64,000 bases of DNA, taken from Pseudomonas sp. RSB 5.4 (GTDB lineage: Bacteria; Pseudomonadota; Gammaproteobacteria; Pseudomonadales; Pseudomonadaceae). Positions 7,876 through 16,545 of the stretch are shown piece by piece. The notes beneath the pieces were generated by a model. It had not been told where the DNA came from, did not search any database, and saw nothing but the letters and a program-made list of their open reading frames with translations. The number at the start of each line of letters is the position of its first letter. Within the stretch, counting starts at the first letter, position 1. The DNA is taken from assembly GCF_037126175.1 (NCBI RefSeq), contig NZ_CP146986.1, positions 5,642,501 through 5,706,500 on the forward strand, written 5' to 3'. The translations under genes and the position numbers were made by a program.

Positions 7876-8787
7876 ATGAATGAGTCCGTACGTTTCGAAG
7901 ATAAAGTCGTGATCGTCACTGGGGCCGGTGGTGGCCTCGGTCGGGCGCACGCTTTGCTGTTCGCCCGGCACGGCGCCAGAGTGCTGGTCAACGACCTCGG
8001 CGGCTCGACCCAGGGTGAAGGTGCCAACGCTTCCGCCGCCGACCGTGTGGTGGCGGAAATTCGCGAAGCCGGCGGCATCGCCGAGGCCAACCACGATTCG
8101 GTCACTGACGGCGACAAACTGGTGAAAAACGCCCTCGATGTCTTTGGCCGTGTCGACGTGGTGGTGAACAACGCCGGGATCCTGCGCGACAAGACCTTTC
8201 ACAAGATGGACGACGCCGACTGGGATCTGGTCTATCGCGTCCATGTCGAAGGCGCCTACAAAGTCACCCGCGCCGCCTGGCCGCACCTGCGCGAGCAAAG
8301 CTACGGTCGGGTGATTTTCACGGCTTCGACTTCGGGCATCTACGGCAACTTCGGCCAGTCCAACTATGGCATGGCCAAACTTGGCCTCTACGGACTGACC
8401 CGTACCCTGGCCATCGAAGGACGCAAGAACAACATCCTGGTCAACGCCATCGCCCCCACCGGTGGCACGCGCATGACCGAAGGCCTGATCCCGCCGCAAG
8501 TGTTCGAACAGCTCAAACCGGAACTGGTCAGCCCGCTGGTGGTGTATCTGGCCAGCGAGCAGTGCCAGGAAACCTCCGGCCTGTTTGAAGTCGGTGGCGG
8601 CTGGATGGGCAAGGTGCGCTGGGAGCGCAGCCTCGGCGCCGGGTTCGATCCACGTAGCGGTTTTTCGCCGGAAGATGTCGCGGCGCATTGGCAGCAGATC
8701 TGCGACTTCGAGGGCGCGGCGCATCCCAAGGACAACATTGAAGCATTGAAGGAAATGATGGCGAATTTGCAGAAGTATTCGCTTTAA
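7876..8787 (+). CDS. SDR, (3R)-hydroxyacyl-CoA dehydrogenase-like (MFE-2/17-beta-HSD4 type)
   Basis: 303 residues from the ATG at 7876. The cofactor loop is VTGAGGGLGRAHAL (about 15-28), followed by NDLGGS, NNAGIL (98-103) and the catalytic set Ser (TASTSGIYG), Tyr-x-x-x-Lys (YGMAKLGLYG). The GAGGGLGRAHALLFARHGA and VNDLGG sequences are typical of the dehydrogenase part of peroxisomal-type multifunctional enzyme 2, and the C-terminal extension (about 235-303) fits that group. A CoA-linked beta-oxidation role is inferred. It lies downstream of the aldolase and hydrolase genes, separated by a REPIN, and is followed by an intrinsic terminator. Confidence 0.88.
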   Translation: MNESVRFEDKVVIVTGAGGGLGRAHALLFARHGARVLVNDLGGSTQGEGANASAADRVVAEIREAGGIAEANHDSVTDGDKLVKNALDVFGRVDVVVNNAGILRDKTFHKMDDADWDLVYRVHVEGAYKVTRAAWPHLREQSYGRVIFTASTSGIYGNFGQSNYGMAKLGLYGLTRTLAIEGRKNNILVNAIAPTGGTRMTEGLIPPQVFEQLKPELVSPLVVYLASEQCQETSGLFEVGGGWMGKVRWERSLGAGFDPRSGFSPEDVAAHWQQICDFEGAAHPKDNIEALKEMMANLQKYSL

Positions 8788-8798
8788 CAGGAAAAATA

Positions 8799-8831
8799 AC
8801 GAGCAGGCACAAAGTGTTTGCTCGTTTTTTT
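8799..8831 (+). terminator. Intrinsic terminator after the SDR gene
   Basis: ACGAGCA (8799-8805) pairs with TGCTCGT (8819-8825) and is followed by an uninterrupted T-run. It lies 12 bases after the SDR stop. Confidence 0.88.
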
Positions 8832-9106
8832 ATTTATAAGTTTGAATCCGGGCTTTCCATTGGCAGCACGCCGTGCCTTGACGGTCGGCAATACGATCCT
8901 TGTCGAGAGGCGATGCTTGAGTCGTTTTAAGTTGCGACAAGGCCTGAATTCAAAGTCTGAACACTCCATGAATTAAAGCTTGTTTGATTGAGTGCGCTTT
9001 CGAATTTTCTTTAATCGCAGGGTTGTGTACTTCTACGCAATAAGAAGTGTTCGATGGGTTTTTCGGAGTTTTCTTTCAGGAGGGTACGCTTGCTTTTTGT
9101 CAGGCA

Positions 9107-9134
9107 TAAAAAAGGCCGCTGCAAACGCAGCGGC
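9107..9134 (-). terminator. Strong intrinsic terminator facing left
   Basis: The perfect 9-base stem GGCCGCTGC/GCAGCGGCC (9113-9121 and 9126-9134) with a 4-base loop is preceded on the plus strand by a run of A, so on the minus strand it is followed by U-rich RNA. It implies leftward transcription through 9135-9400, where no intact gene is seen. Confidence 0.85.
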
Positions 9135-9159
9135 CAAGGTAAGACGTTGGATCAAGGAG

Positions 9160-9338
9160 CTACAAATCAACGTCAGTGAACACCGGGGCGATCAATCCGA
9201 AGATTCGATTGATCTGAAAACGGTCAGCGATGGCGCGAGGGGCTCAGCAGCCAAGGCTTCCTGCTTCGCGGCGACTGCCGTGAAAGCCCGCTCAGAATAA
9301 GGGGTTCGACCCGAAGGAAAAATAGCGATTCCGGACAT
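9160..9338 (-). pseudogene. Remnant of a small gene with a probable frameshift
   Basis: Minus-strand frame from ATG 9338 reads MSGIAIFPSGRTPY, then SERAFTAVAAKQEALAAEPL and APSLTVF; a one-base shift near 9216 changes to the frame reading QINRIFGLIAPVFTDVDL, with its TAG at 9160-9162. That stop lies 26 bases before the terminator stem at 9107-9134. Joined this way it gives about 60 residues of alanine-rich, plausible coding sequence. I do not recognise a family. It could instead be a non-coding transcript that ends at the terminator. Confidence 0.3.
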
Positions 9339-9749
9339 GCACTGTTACGGGGCATGCAACAGTCCAAGGGCTCAATGAGGGCATTGCCCCTTCGCCAGAG
9401 GGCATCCGCGTGCAGTCCCTGTCGTGGCACCACTGAGCGGTCGACGCTTATTTTGATCAATATATTGCCGCAGCAATGCTGTTTCTTTTGCACGATGTGA
9501 AGTTGTCGATCCTGGCGCCTCTATTCAATGGGATGGCTGAATAACCAATACAGGGCAGAGGCACTAGACGTCAGTCGAGTGCAGTGTGGGTCAAATCACA
9601 TTTATGTTTCGACATTAACGCTGTGTCATATGCGGTCATGTTCTCTGGATTTTGGTATTGGTTGTGAGGTTGGGAGTTGGTTTGTCCTTATTTAGATTGG
9701 GTTGCCAATTTTTGGAATTGGCTGATCGACTTCTCATAAGGGCATTTCA

Positions 9750-12155
9750 ATGAACGTCATGAACACACATATTTCCACTCAAGACAGCACTGCGCCGACA
9801 TGGCTGAGCCGAGTGGGGGCGAAAGAGAAACTTAAGTACTGCGAGCTGGAACAGCAGTGGGTCGATAGCCAGATCGAGCTGGATCGGCAACTGGAGGACG
9901 CCGCAAGTTTGCGCGCTTTCGCCCGTTCACTGATGAGTCGGGAGTTGGAGCAGGACTTCGGCAACCCACTGGATCCCGATTTGATCGTCACTCACAGCCG
10001 TTATGTATTCCAGGCGGCGGGGCGCACGGTGATTCAGGAGGACAGGCGCTCGTTGACGGATCTGTTGCTGCAAGGCCTGCATGAGCCGGGCATGCGCGGG
10101 CGAATCAGCTTTTCCGGGGACGGACTGCCCGCGGGTCTGAACCAGCCATGGCTGGAAAAAATCGTCACCAGCAGTGTTCGCGCCGAATACGGTGTCCGCT
10201 TGCGCAAGGCGTACGAACGCCAGGGCGTGCTGGCAGCCTTGAACAGTCTCATCCGTGATCAATTGCTGCTGAGTGCTTTTGCCGCGAAGTGTCAGGGACA
10301 TTTGAGTGACGCCGATTTGCAGCGGATTCAAAGAGCCGTCGCCGGGGACGCGGCGCTGACGATTGCCCCTTTGCAGCTGCGTGCGGACGTCCGCGCGCTC
10401 AAGGATCTGGTGGCCGTCGGCAGTCGCGGCGCGGGCGAGGATAGCTGGCTGCTGTATGCCCCGGGGTCGCCCGACGGTCGGGATTGGTATGAGAAACACA
10501 CCTTCCGAATCCTCAATCTTGAAGTAGCGGCCTGGGCGGCCACCGAGCGTGGACGTGACTATCTCACCTGGCAGTCCCATGCCCTGGATCGCCAGCAAAT
10601 CACTGGTTATCTCAAGCAGGCTTCTCAGCGCGGCGATGCCTGGATCGGCCTGACGCTCGCGCCCGCGCACTCTGGCGGTGCCGAAGTGCTCGACCCTCTG
10701 GTTTTCAACGAGCGCGCCTGGCGGGTGTCGCAGGAAGAAGGTCAGACGCCATACGGCTACCGCACGGCGGATGAAACGTTGCGTCAGGGCTTCACCCGGA
10801 TCAACTGCGAACTCAAGGCGCTGCAGACCATCCAGATACGCCAGTGCGGTTTTGCATCCTATGAAAAGTTTTGCCGTGATCTGATCAAGGCGCGGGTAGA
10901 AGAAGTCTTGTTGCAACGGGGCCGGCAGTTTGTCATCGATCCGGACCTGATCGAGGTGCAGATCGACGAGCGACAGAGGATGACCTTGCATGAGTTGATC
11001 GTGGGTGAGGTCGCGTTTTATGCCGATCAAACGGGGCAGCCGCTATACCCGCGTTTCGTGCTGCTGGACGGGCATCCGCCGTTCACTGGGCTGGACATCC
11101 GTGACATCGCCAGTTGGTCGAGAACCTTGCGTCCGGGGGAGCAATACATCGGTCAGCTACGCGCCGTTGACCTCAATCCAGCCAATTCCGAGGGGCTGCT
11201 CAAGCGAGGCATTGCACTGGCCATCCTGCAACGACGGATGCGGGTGGCGATCATGCAGGGACAGTTCAATGGGCAACTGCCGCAGGCGCACGTTGAGGCC
11301 TTGCTCGGGGTAGTCAACCTGTACGTCGAAAATGATCCGCGACAGATCACCCGGCAGGCCGACGCCTTCGGCAACGTCGGGCACAGTGTTCTGCATCAGT
11401 TGCATCTGTTGTTGCGGCCGGTCGTGGGGGTCTATGTGTTCAGGCTGCGTCTGCAGGGGCAGGTCATCGAATACCTGTTTACCCCCGACGCTCCGGATGG
11501 CCGCGAGTTGCGACCGTTCAACGAGTTTGTCAGCGCGGTCAAGACACAAGGCCTGGGCGACTACCTGCATCAGCGGCTCTACGTGAAGCATCAGCTGCAG
11601 GTGGGGAGCTATCTGCGTGAGCTTGAAGAATCGTCCAGAGCCACGCAGGCCCCAACGCTCAATGGCAGGATTCACATCACCGACTTCAACGAGTGTTACG
11701 AAAGCGTTCTGCACAAGGTGATTGCCGATGTGGATGAAAAGACCCGAAGCCTCAAGGAAATCATCGGCGGTCTGCTGTTCGACGCGGTGGTCGCGGCGGC
11801 GGGAGCCATCAGTATTGTGTTCGCGCCCGTCGGCATCGCCCTCACGGCCGTGTTGTTCACCAAAGCGATGGTGCAAGGGTTCGAGGCTTATGGGTTGGGC
11901 GACCGGGCGCGCGCCATCGGGCATTTCAAGGACGCGCTGATCGAGTTGGCATCCCTGGGCAAGGCCGGGTTCACCAAGGCGTCGGTGACCCAAGTGCAGA
12001 AAAACGTCATCGGGCTGATAGGCGATGCTTACGTGATCGAGAAGCTGGTGGCCGAAGCGTCCGGTCAGACTCGATTGCCCAAACGCTTGCTGGAGGTGAT
12101 TCAAGAGATCCTTGATGACCCGCAGAGCACCGCCAGCAAAACCACCCTCGCCTGA
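9750..12155 (+). CDS. Dermonecrotic toxin-like (DUF6543-type) protein
   Basis: 801 residues with no signal peptide; AAGGG precedes the ATG at 9750 (a second ATG at 9759 is possible). The N-terminal half (PTWLSRVGAKEKLKYCELEQ, then AFARSLMSRELEQDFGNPLD near 53-72, SDADLQRIQRAV, and later the GQPLYPRFVLLDG region) resembles the DUF6543/dermonecrotic-toxin N-terminal family that is widespread in Pseudomonas. A long hydrophobic stretch lies at about 672-705 (GLLFDAVVAAAGAISIVFAP, then VGIALTAVLF), followed by a helical C-terminus. Many family members exceed 1,000 residues, so this is a short form. No immunity gene, secretion adaptor or repeat array is next to it. It stands alone in an AT-rich gap, which suggests acquisition. 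The toxin role is inferred from the family only. Confidence 0.65.
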   Translation: MNVMNTHISTQDSTAPTWLSRVGAKEKLKYCELEQQWVDSQIELDRQLEDAASLRAFARSLMSRELEQDFGNPLDPDLIVTHSRYVFQAAGRTVIQEDRRSLTDLLLQGLHEPGMRGRISFSGDGLPAGLNQPWLEKIVTSSVRAEYGVRLRKAYERQGVLAALNSLIRDQLLLSAFAAKCQGHLSDADLQRIQRAVAGDAALTIAPLQLRADVRALKDLVAVGSRGAGEDSWLLYAPGSPDGRDWYEKHTFRILNLEVAAWAATERGRDYLTWQSHALDRQQITGYLKQASQRGDAWIGLTLAPAHSGGAEVLDPLVFNERAWRVSQEEGQTPYGYRTADETLRQGFTRINCELKALQTIQIRQCGFASYEKFCRDLIKARVEEVLLQRGRQFVIDPDLIEVQIDERQRMTLHELIVGEVAFYADQTGQPLYPRFVLLDGHPPFTGLDIRDIASWSRTLRPGEQYIGQLRAVDLNPANSEGLLKRGIALAILQRRMRVAIMQGQFNGQLPQAHVEALLGVVNLYVENDPRQITRQADAFGNVGHSVLHQLHLLLRPVVGVYVFRLRLQGQVIEYLFTPDAPDGRELRPFNEFVSAVKTQGLGDYLHQRLYVKHQLQVGSYLRELEESSRATQAPTLNGRIHITDFNECYESVLHKVIADVDEKTRSLKEIIGGLLFDAVVAAAGAISIVFAPVGIALTAVLFTKAMVQGFEAYGLGDRARAIGHFKDALIELASLGKAGFTKASVTQVQKNVIGLIGDAYVIEKLVAEASGQTRLPKRLLEVIQEILDDPQSTASKTTLA

Positions 12156-12179
12156 TTGCGAGACATGGCCGGCGGCGCT

Positions 12180-12974
12180 TCAGGGATGGAGGTCGTCGGC
12201 CTGATAGCCCATTCGCCAACTGACGGCTCGCGCTGCCGCCAGCAAACGCTGGGCAGCCGGGCCGTTTTCATCGGCGTGGAACAGCGAAGTCGGGCCGACG
12301 ATGGTGAGCACGGCGGCGATCTGCCCGACCGCGTTGAACACCGGCGCCGACAGCGCGTCCACACCGGGCATCAGCAAGCCATGCACATGATGCAGGCTGC
12401 GCGCGCGGATCTGTTCGCACAGGTCCGAATAGGTTTTTTCATCGGCCAGCGGATGATTGGCGACGGCGGTTTCCTGCTCGCGCAATTCATCGGTTTCGCG
12501 ATGTGGCAGGTAGGCGCTGAACACCAGCCCGGTGGACGAACTGAGCAGCGGTAATACCGAACCCAATTGCGTCACCACCGTCACCGCGCGCACCGCCGGT
12601 TCGATGTGCACCACGGTCGCGCCCTGATTGCCCCACACCGCGAGAAAACAGGTTTCGTTCAGTTCGTCGCGCAACTCGGACAGGGGCAGGGCGGCGACTT
12701 TGAGTACGTCCATACTGTTCAAGGCTGCGAGGCCCACGCGCAACGCTTCACGACCGAGGCCGTAATGGTTGGTGGCGGCGTTTTGCTCGGCGAAGCCGCT
12801 GGCGATCAGGGCCTGGAGATAGCGGTGCACCTTGCTGGCCGGCATCTGCACATGTTCGGCCAGACGCGACAGCGAGGTGGACGGCGACAACTCGGCCAAC
12901 GCCTTGAGGATGTCGGTGCCGACCTCGGCGGAGCGGACTTTCTGTTTGCCGTTACTGTCGCTGGTTTTTTCCAT
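12180..12974 (-). CDS. hmgR: IclR-family regulator HmgR of homogentisate catabolism
   Basis: 264 residues from the ATG at 12974. The N-terminal winged helix is SRLAEHVQMPASKVHRYLQA (about 36-55), followed by the IclR effector domain. The gene is divergent from hmgA. In P. putida HmgR is a repressor that is released by homogentisate. The intergenic region carries a 17-bp palindrome consistent with its operator. The start has only a weak ribosome site, so a slightly different start is possible. Neighbourhood makes the identity strong. Confidence 0.9.
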   Translation of the reverse strand: MEKTSDSNGKQKVRSAEVGTDILKALAELSPSTSLSRLAEHVQMPASKVHRYLQALIASGFAEQNAATNHYGLGREALRVGLAALNSMDVLKVAALPLSELRDELNETCFLAVWGNQGATVVHIEPAVRAVTVVTQLGSVLPLLSSSTGLVFSAYLPHRETDELREQETAVANHPLADEKTYSDLCEQIRARSLHHVHGLLMPGVDALSAPVFNAVGQIAAVLTIVGPTSLFHADENGPAAQRLLAAARAVSWRMGYQADDLHP

Positions 12975-13035
12975 GGTGCGGCCGGGTTCCAAAACGAATG
13001 GGCGTCTTTATAGCTTGACGCTGGATAGCGAGCAA

Positions 13036-13061
13036 ATTACGTTATGCGTAATCGAATTACG
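13036..13061. promoter_or_regulatory. Probable HmgR operator (17-bp palindrome plus a third half-site)
   Basis: ATTACG-TTATG-CGTAAT (13036-13052) is a perfect inverted repeat with a 5-base spacer. A third half-site ATTACG follows at 13056-13061, so CGTAATCGAATTACG forms a second, tighter inverted pair. It lies between hmgR and hmgA, where a 17-bp palindromic operator is known for P. putida HmgR. Binding here is inferred. Confidence 0.75.
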
Positions 13062-13138
13062 ATAATAACAACCCCGGCGTGCGCAAACCTCTGAGCCAGA
13101 GCGATGGGCCACTGCCGACTCCCTGTTCAGGAGGCTCC

Positions 13139-14443
13139 ATGAACCTCGATTCAAACGCGTCGGAGCTGGCGTACCAGTCCGGTTTCGGCAACGAATTCAG
13201 CAGTGAAGCGTTGCCCGGCGCCTTGCCCATCGGCCAGAACTCCCCGCAAAAAGCCCCCTACGGCCTCTACACCGAATTGCTCTCCGGCACTGCATTCACC
13301 ATGGCCCGCAGTGAAGCCCGGCGCACCTGGATGTATCGCATTCAGCCGTCGGCCAATCACCCGGCGTTTGTCAAACTGGAGCGGCAACTGGCCGGCGGCC
13401 CGCTGGGTGAAGTGACGCCCAATCGCCTGCGCTGGAATCCGCTGCAGATCCCCGCTGAGCCGACCGATTTCATCGACGGTCTGGTCGGCATGGTCGCCAA
13501 TTCGGCGGCGGAAAAACCGGCCGGCATCAGCATCTACAACTATTGCGCCAACCGTTCGATGGAGCGGGTGTTCTACAACGCCGACGGCGAGCTGCTGCTG
13601 GTGCCGCAACTCGGGCGGCTGCGGATTGCCACCGAACTCGGTGTGCTCGAAGTCGCGCCGCTGGAAATCGCCGTGCTGCCGCGCGGTCTGAAATTCCGCG
13701 TTGAACTGCTTGATCCGCAAGCGCGCGGGTACGTCGCCGAGAACCACGGCGCGCCGCTGCGCCTGCCGGATCTGGGGCCGATCGGCAGCAACGGTCTGGC
13801 CAATCCGCGGGACTTCCTCGCCCCGGTCGCCGCCTACGAAAACCTGCAGCAGCCGACCACGCTGGTGCAGAAATTCCTCGGCCAGTTGTGGGGCACCGAG
13901 CTCGATCATTCGCCGTTGAACGTGGTGGCCTGGCACGGCAACAACGTGCCGTACAAATACGACCTGCGCCGTTTCAATACCATCGGTACCGTGAGCTTCG
14001 ATCACCCGGATCCGTCGATCTTCACCGTGCTGACTTCGCCGACCAGCGTGCACGGTCTGGCCAACCTCGACTTCGTGATCTTCCCGCCACGCTGGATGGT
14101 CGCCGAGAACACCTTCCGTCCACCGTGGTTCCACCGCAATCTGATGAACGAATTCATGGGCCTGATCCAGGGCGAGTACGACGCCAAGGCTGAAGGTTTC
14201 GTGCCCGGCGGTGCGTCCCTGCACAGTTGCATGAGCGCCCACGGCCCGGACGGCGAATCCTGCACCAAAGCGATCAACGCCGACCTCAAGCCTGCGAAGA
14301 TCGACAACACCATGGCCTTCATGTTCGAGACCAGTCAGGTGCTGCGCCCAAGCCGCTTCGCCCTCGACTGCCCGCAACTGCAATCCAATTACGACGCCTG
14401 CTGGGCCACGCTGCCCGCCACGTTCGACCCGACCCGGAGATAA
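13139..14443 (+). CDS. hmgA: Homogentisate 1,2-dioxygenase
   Basis: 434 residues, the usual length, starting at the ATG at 13139 after a CAGGAGG site (the frame is open further upstream but without a ribosome site). The Fe(II) ligands are visible: His and Glu in [13 protein letters not shown] and His in [11 protein letters not shown]. The enzyme opens the homogentisate ring to maleylacetoacetate in tyrosine and phenylalanine breakdown. It is followed by fahA after only 3 bases and then maiA, giving the complete lower pathway. Expression is expected to be controlled by the divergent HmgR. Confidence 0.97.
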   Translation: MNLDSNASELAYQSGFGNEFSSEALPGALPIGQNSPQKAPYGLYTELLSGTAFTMARSEARRTWMYRIQPSANHPAFVKLERQLAGGPLGEVTPNRLRWNPLQIPAEPTDFIDGLVGMVANSAAEKPAGISIYNYCANRSMERVFYNADGELLLVPQLGRLRIATELGVLEVAPLEIAVLPRGLKFRVELLDPQARGYVAENHGAPLRLPDLGPIGSNGLANPRDFLAPVAAYENLQQPTTLVQKFLGQLWGTELDHSPLNVVAWHGNNVPYKYDLRRFNTIGTVSFDHPDPSIFTVLTSPTSVHGLANLDFVIFPPRWMVAENTFRPPWFHRNLMNEFMGLIQGEYDAKAEGFVPGGASLHSCMSAHGPDGESCTKAINADLKPAKIDNTMAFMFETSQVLRPSRFALDCPQLQSNYDACWATLPATFDPTRR

Positions 14444-14446
14444 CCC

Positions 14447-15751
14447 ATGACTCAGACTTCCATCACCCGCAGTTGGGTTGCTTCGGCCAACGGCCACGCG
14501 GATTTCCCGTTGCAGAACCTGCCGCTGGGCGTGTTCAGTCTCAATGGCGCGGCGCCGCGCGCAGGCGTGGCGATCGGCGAGCACATTTTCGATCTGCAAG
14601 TGGCGCTCGAAGCCGGGCTGTTCGACGGCGCGGCACGCAGCGCGGTCGAAGCCATGCACGGCGGTCTGCTGAACGCCTTCTTCGACCTCGGTCGCGAAGC
14701 CCGCGTAGCCTTGCGCAGCCGCTTGCTGGAATTGTTCAGCGAGGGCAGCAGCCATCGCGGCGCCATCGAAGCCCAAGGCGCGAAACTGCTGCCACTGGCT
14801 GCCGATTGCCAGTTGCACCTGCCGGCGCGCATCAGCGATTACACCGACTTCTACGTGGGCATCGAGCACGCGCAGAACGTCGGCAAACTGTTCCGTCCGG
14901 ACAACCCGCTGCTGCCAAACTACAAACACGTGCCGATCGGTTATCACGGCCGCGCCTCCACGGTGCGCGCCTCCGGCACCGACGTGCGTCGTCCGAAAGG
15001 CCAGACCCTGCCGGCCGGTGCGAGCGAGCCGACCTTCGGCCCTTGCGCACGTCTCGACTACGAACTGGAGCTGGGCATCTGGATCGGCCAGGGCAACGAA
15101 ATGGGCGAGCCGATCGCCATCGGTGACGCCGCCGAACACATCGCCGGTTTCTGCCTGCTCAACGACTGGTCGGCCCGCGATATCCAGGCCTGGGAATACC
15201 AGCCGCTCGGCCCGTTCCTCTCCAAGAGCTTCATCACCAGTGTGTCGCCGTGGGTGGTGACGGCCGAAGCGCTGGAGCCATTCCGCACCCCACAACCTGC
15301 GCGCCCGGAAGGTGATCCGCAGCCGCTGCCATACCTGTTCGACAAACGCGATCAGGACGCTGGCGCATTCGATATTGAACTGGAAGTGCTGCTGCTCACC
15401 GAAGCCATGCGCGAACAGAATCTGCCGGCCCATCGCCTGACTCTGAGTAACACCCGCTACATGTACTGGACCGTCGCGCAAATGGTCGCGCACCACAGCG
15501 TCAACGGCTGCCAGTTGCAGGCCGGTGACCTGTTCGGTTCGGGGACTTTGTCCGGCCCGCAAAGCGGTCAGTTCGGCAGCCTGCTGGAAATCACCGAGGG
15601 CGGTAAAAAGCCGATCGAACTGGCCTCCGGCGAAGTGCGCAAATTCCTTGAGGACGGCGACGAAATCATTCTGCGTGCGCGCTGCGCCCGTGACGGTTTC
15701 GCCTCGATCGGCTTCGGCGAATGCCGCGGCAAAGTGCTGGCGGCGCGCTGA
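14447..15751 (+). CDS. fahA: Fumarylacetoacetase
   Basis: 434 residues. Metal and active-site residues are recognisable: SDYTDFYVGIEHAQNVGKLF (Asp), DYELELGIWIGQGNE (two Glu), NDWSARDIQAWEYQPLG (Asp) and FLSKSF (Lys). It hydrolyses fumarylacetoacetate to fumarate and acetoacetate, the last step of homogentisate catabolism. Start at the ATG 3 bases after hmgA; maiA follows 12 bases downstream with GGAG before it. Single-transcript organisation is clear. Confidence 0.97.
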   Translation: MTQTSITRSWVASANGHADFPLQNLPLGVFSLNGAAPRAGVAIGEHIFDLQVALEAGLFDGAARSAVEAMHGGLLNAFFDLGREARVALRSRLLELFSEGSSHRGAIEAQGAKLLPLAADCQLHLPARISDYTDFYVGIEHAQNVGKLFRPDNPLLPNYKHVPIGYHGRASTVRASGTDVRRPKGQTLPAGASEPTFGPCARLDYELELGIWIGQGNEMGEPIAIGDAAEHIAGFCLLNDWSARDIQAWEYQPLGPFLSKSFITSVSPWVVTAEALEPFRTPQPARPEGDPQPLPYLFDKRDQDAGAFDIELEVLLLTEAMREQNLPAHRLTLSNTRYMYWTVAQMVAHHSVNGCQLQAGDLFGSGTLSGPQSGQFGSLLEITEGGKKPIELASGEVRKFLEDGDEIILRARCARDGFASIGFGECRGKVLAAR

Positions 15752-15763
15752 CAGGAGCGGATC

Positions 15764-16399
15764 ATGGATCTCTACACCTATTACCGCTCGACCTCGTCAT
15801 ACCGGGTGCGCATTGCCCTGGCGCTGAAAGGGCTCGACTACACCGCGTTGCCGGTCAACCTGATCGCGCCGTCGGGGGGCGAGCATCGGCAGGCGGCGTA
15901 TCTGGCGATCAATCCGCAGGGCCGGGTGCCGGCCTTGCGCACCGATGACGGCGAGTTGCTGATTCAGTCGCCGGCGATCATCGAGTACCTGGAAGAGCGT
16001 TATCCTCAGCTGCCATTGCTGCCCGAAGACCTCGCTGCCCGTGCTCATGTGCGCGGTGTGGCGGCGGTGATCGGCTGCGATGTGCATCCGCTGCATAACG
16101 TTAGCGTGCTCAATCGCCTGCGCCAGTTGGGCCACGAAGAGCCGCAGGTGGTGGAATGGATCGCGCACTGGATCAGTCAGGGGCTGGCGACCGTCGAGCA
16201 ATTGATCGGTGACAGCGGTTTCTGTTTCGGCGAGTGGCCGTGTGTGGCTGACGTTTATCTGATCCCGCAGTTGTATGCGGCGGAGCGGTTCGGTGTTTCG
16301 CTCGAGGCTTATCCGCGGATTCGGCGGGTGGCGGCGTTGGCGGCTGAGCATCCGGCGTTCATCAAGGCGCATCCGGCCAACCAGCCGGATACACCGTAA
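15764..16399 (+). CDS. maiA: Maleylacetoacetate isomerase (zeta-class GST)
   Basis: 211 residues. The N-terminal thioredoxin-like domain has YYRSTSSYRVRIALALKG (glutathione-site Ser pair), INPQGRVPALRTDDG and LIQSPAIIEYLEERYP; the helical domain follows from about 88 with VIGCDVHPLHN. It converts maleylacetoacetate to fumarylacetoacetate. It is the last gene of the hmg operon before a REPIN that probably marks the mRNA end. The eukaryote-type SSCxWRVR motif is SSYRVR here, as is usual in pseudomonads. Confidence 0.95.
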   Translation: MDLYTYYRSTSSYRVRIALALKGLDYTALPVNLIAPSGGEHRQAAYLAINPQGRVPALRTDDGELLIQSPAIIEYLEERYPQLPLLPEDLAARAHVRGVAAVIGCDVHPLHNVSVLNRLRQLGHEEPQVVEWIAHWISQGLATVEQLIGDSGFCFGEWPCVADVYLIPQLYAAERFGVSLEAYPRIRRVAALAAEHPAFIKAHPANQPDTP

Positions 16400-16404
16400 G
16401 ACCC

Positions 16405-16492
16405 TGTGGGAGCGGGCTTGCTCGCGAAAGCGGAGTGTCAGCTACGGGGATGTTGACTGACACACCGCTTTCGCGAGCAAGCCCGCTCCCAC
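16405..16492. repeat. REPIN, family A
   Basis: Inverted GTGGGAGCGGGCTTGCTCGC and its complement, 88 bases in total, just downstream of maiA. Spacer arms (AGCGG-TGTCAG...CTGACA-CCGCT) also pair, so the whole element can form one long hairpin. Confidence 0.92.
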
Positions 16493-16545
16493 CTGTAGTC
16501 CGTGTTGCACCTAAAAAATCATAAAAACAAAACAGGTACCTTGCG

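Larger units (their letters stand above)
8832..9749. other. AT-rich intergenic stretch of about 0.9 kb
   Basis: No confident intact gene. Composition is clearly more AT-rich than the surrounding genes, especially 8832-9080 and 9590-9749. It contains a strong minus-strand terminator (9107-9134) and the remnant of a small minus-strand gene (9160-9338). A weak reading frame spans 8992-9300 on the plus strand, but it crosses the terminator and lacks typical codon bias. The last 150 bases before the toxin-like gene probably hold its promoter; I cannot pick a convincing one by eye. Confidence 0.7.

Noticed and set aside
8992..9300. A 102-codon plus-strand frame in the AT-rich gap
   Set aside because: It runs through the leftward terminator and has no ribosome site or coding bias.
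13151..15562. An 803-codon open frame on the minus strand opposite hmgA-fahA
   Set aside because: It is a shadow of high GC3 in two well-identified plus-strand genes; the product is rich in His, Arg, Gln and Val without any fold signal.
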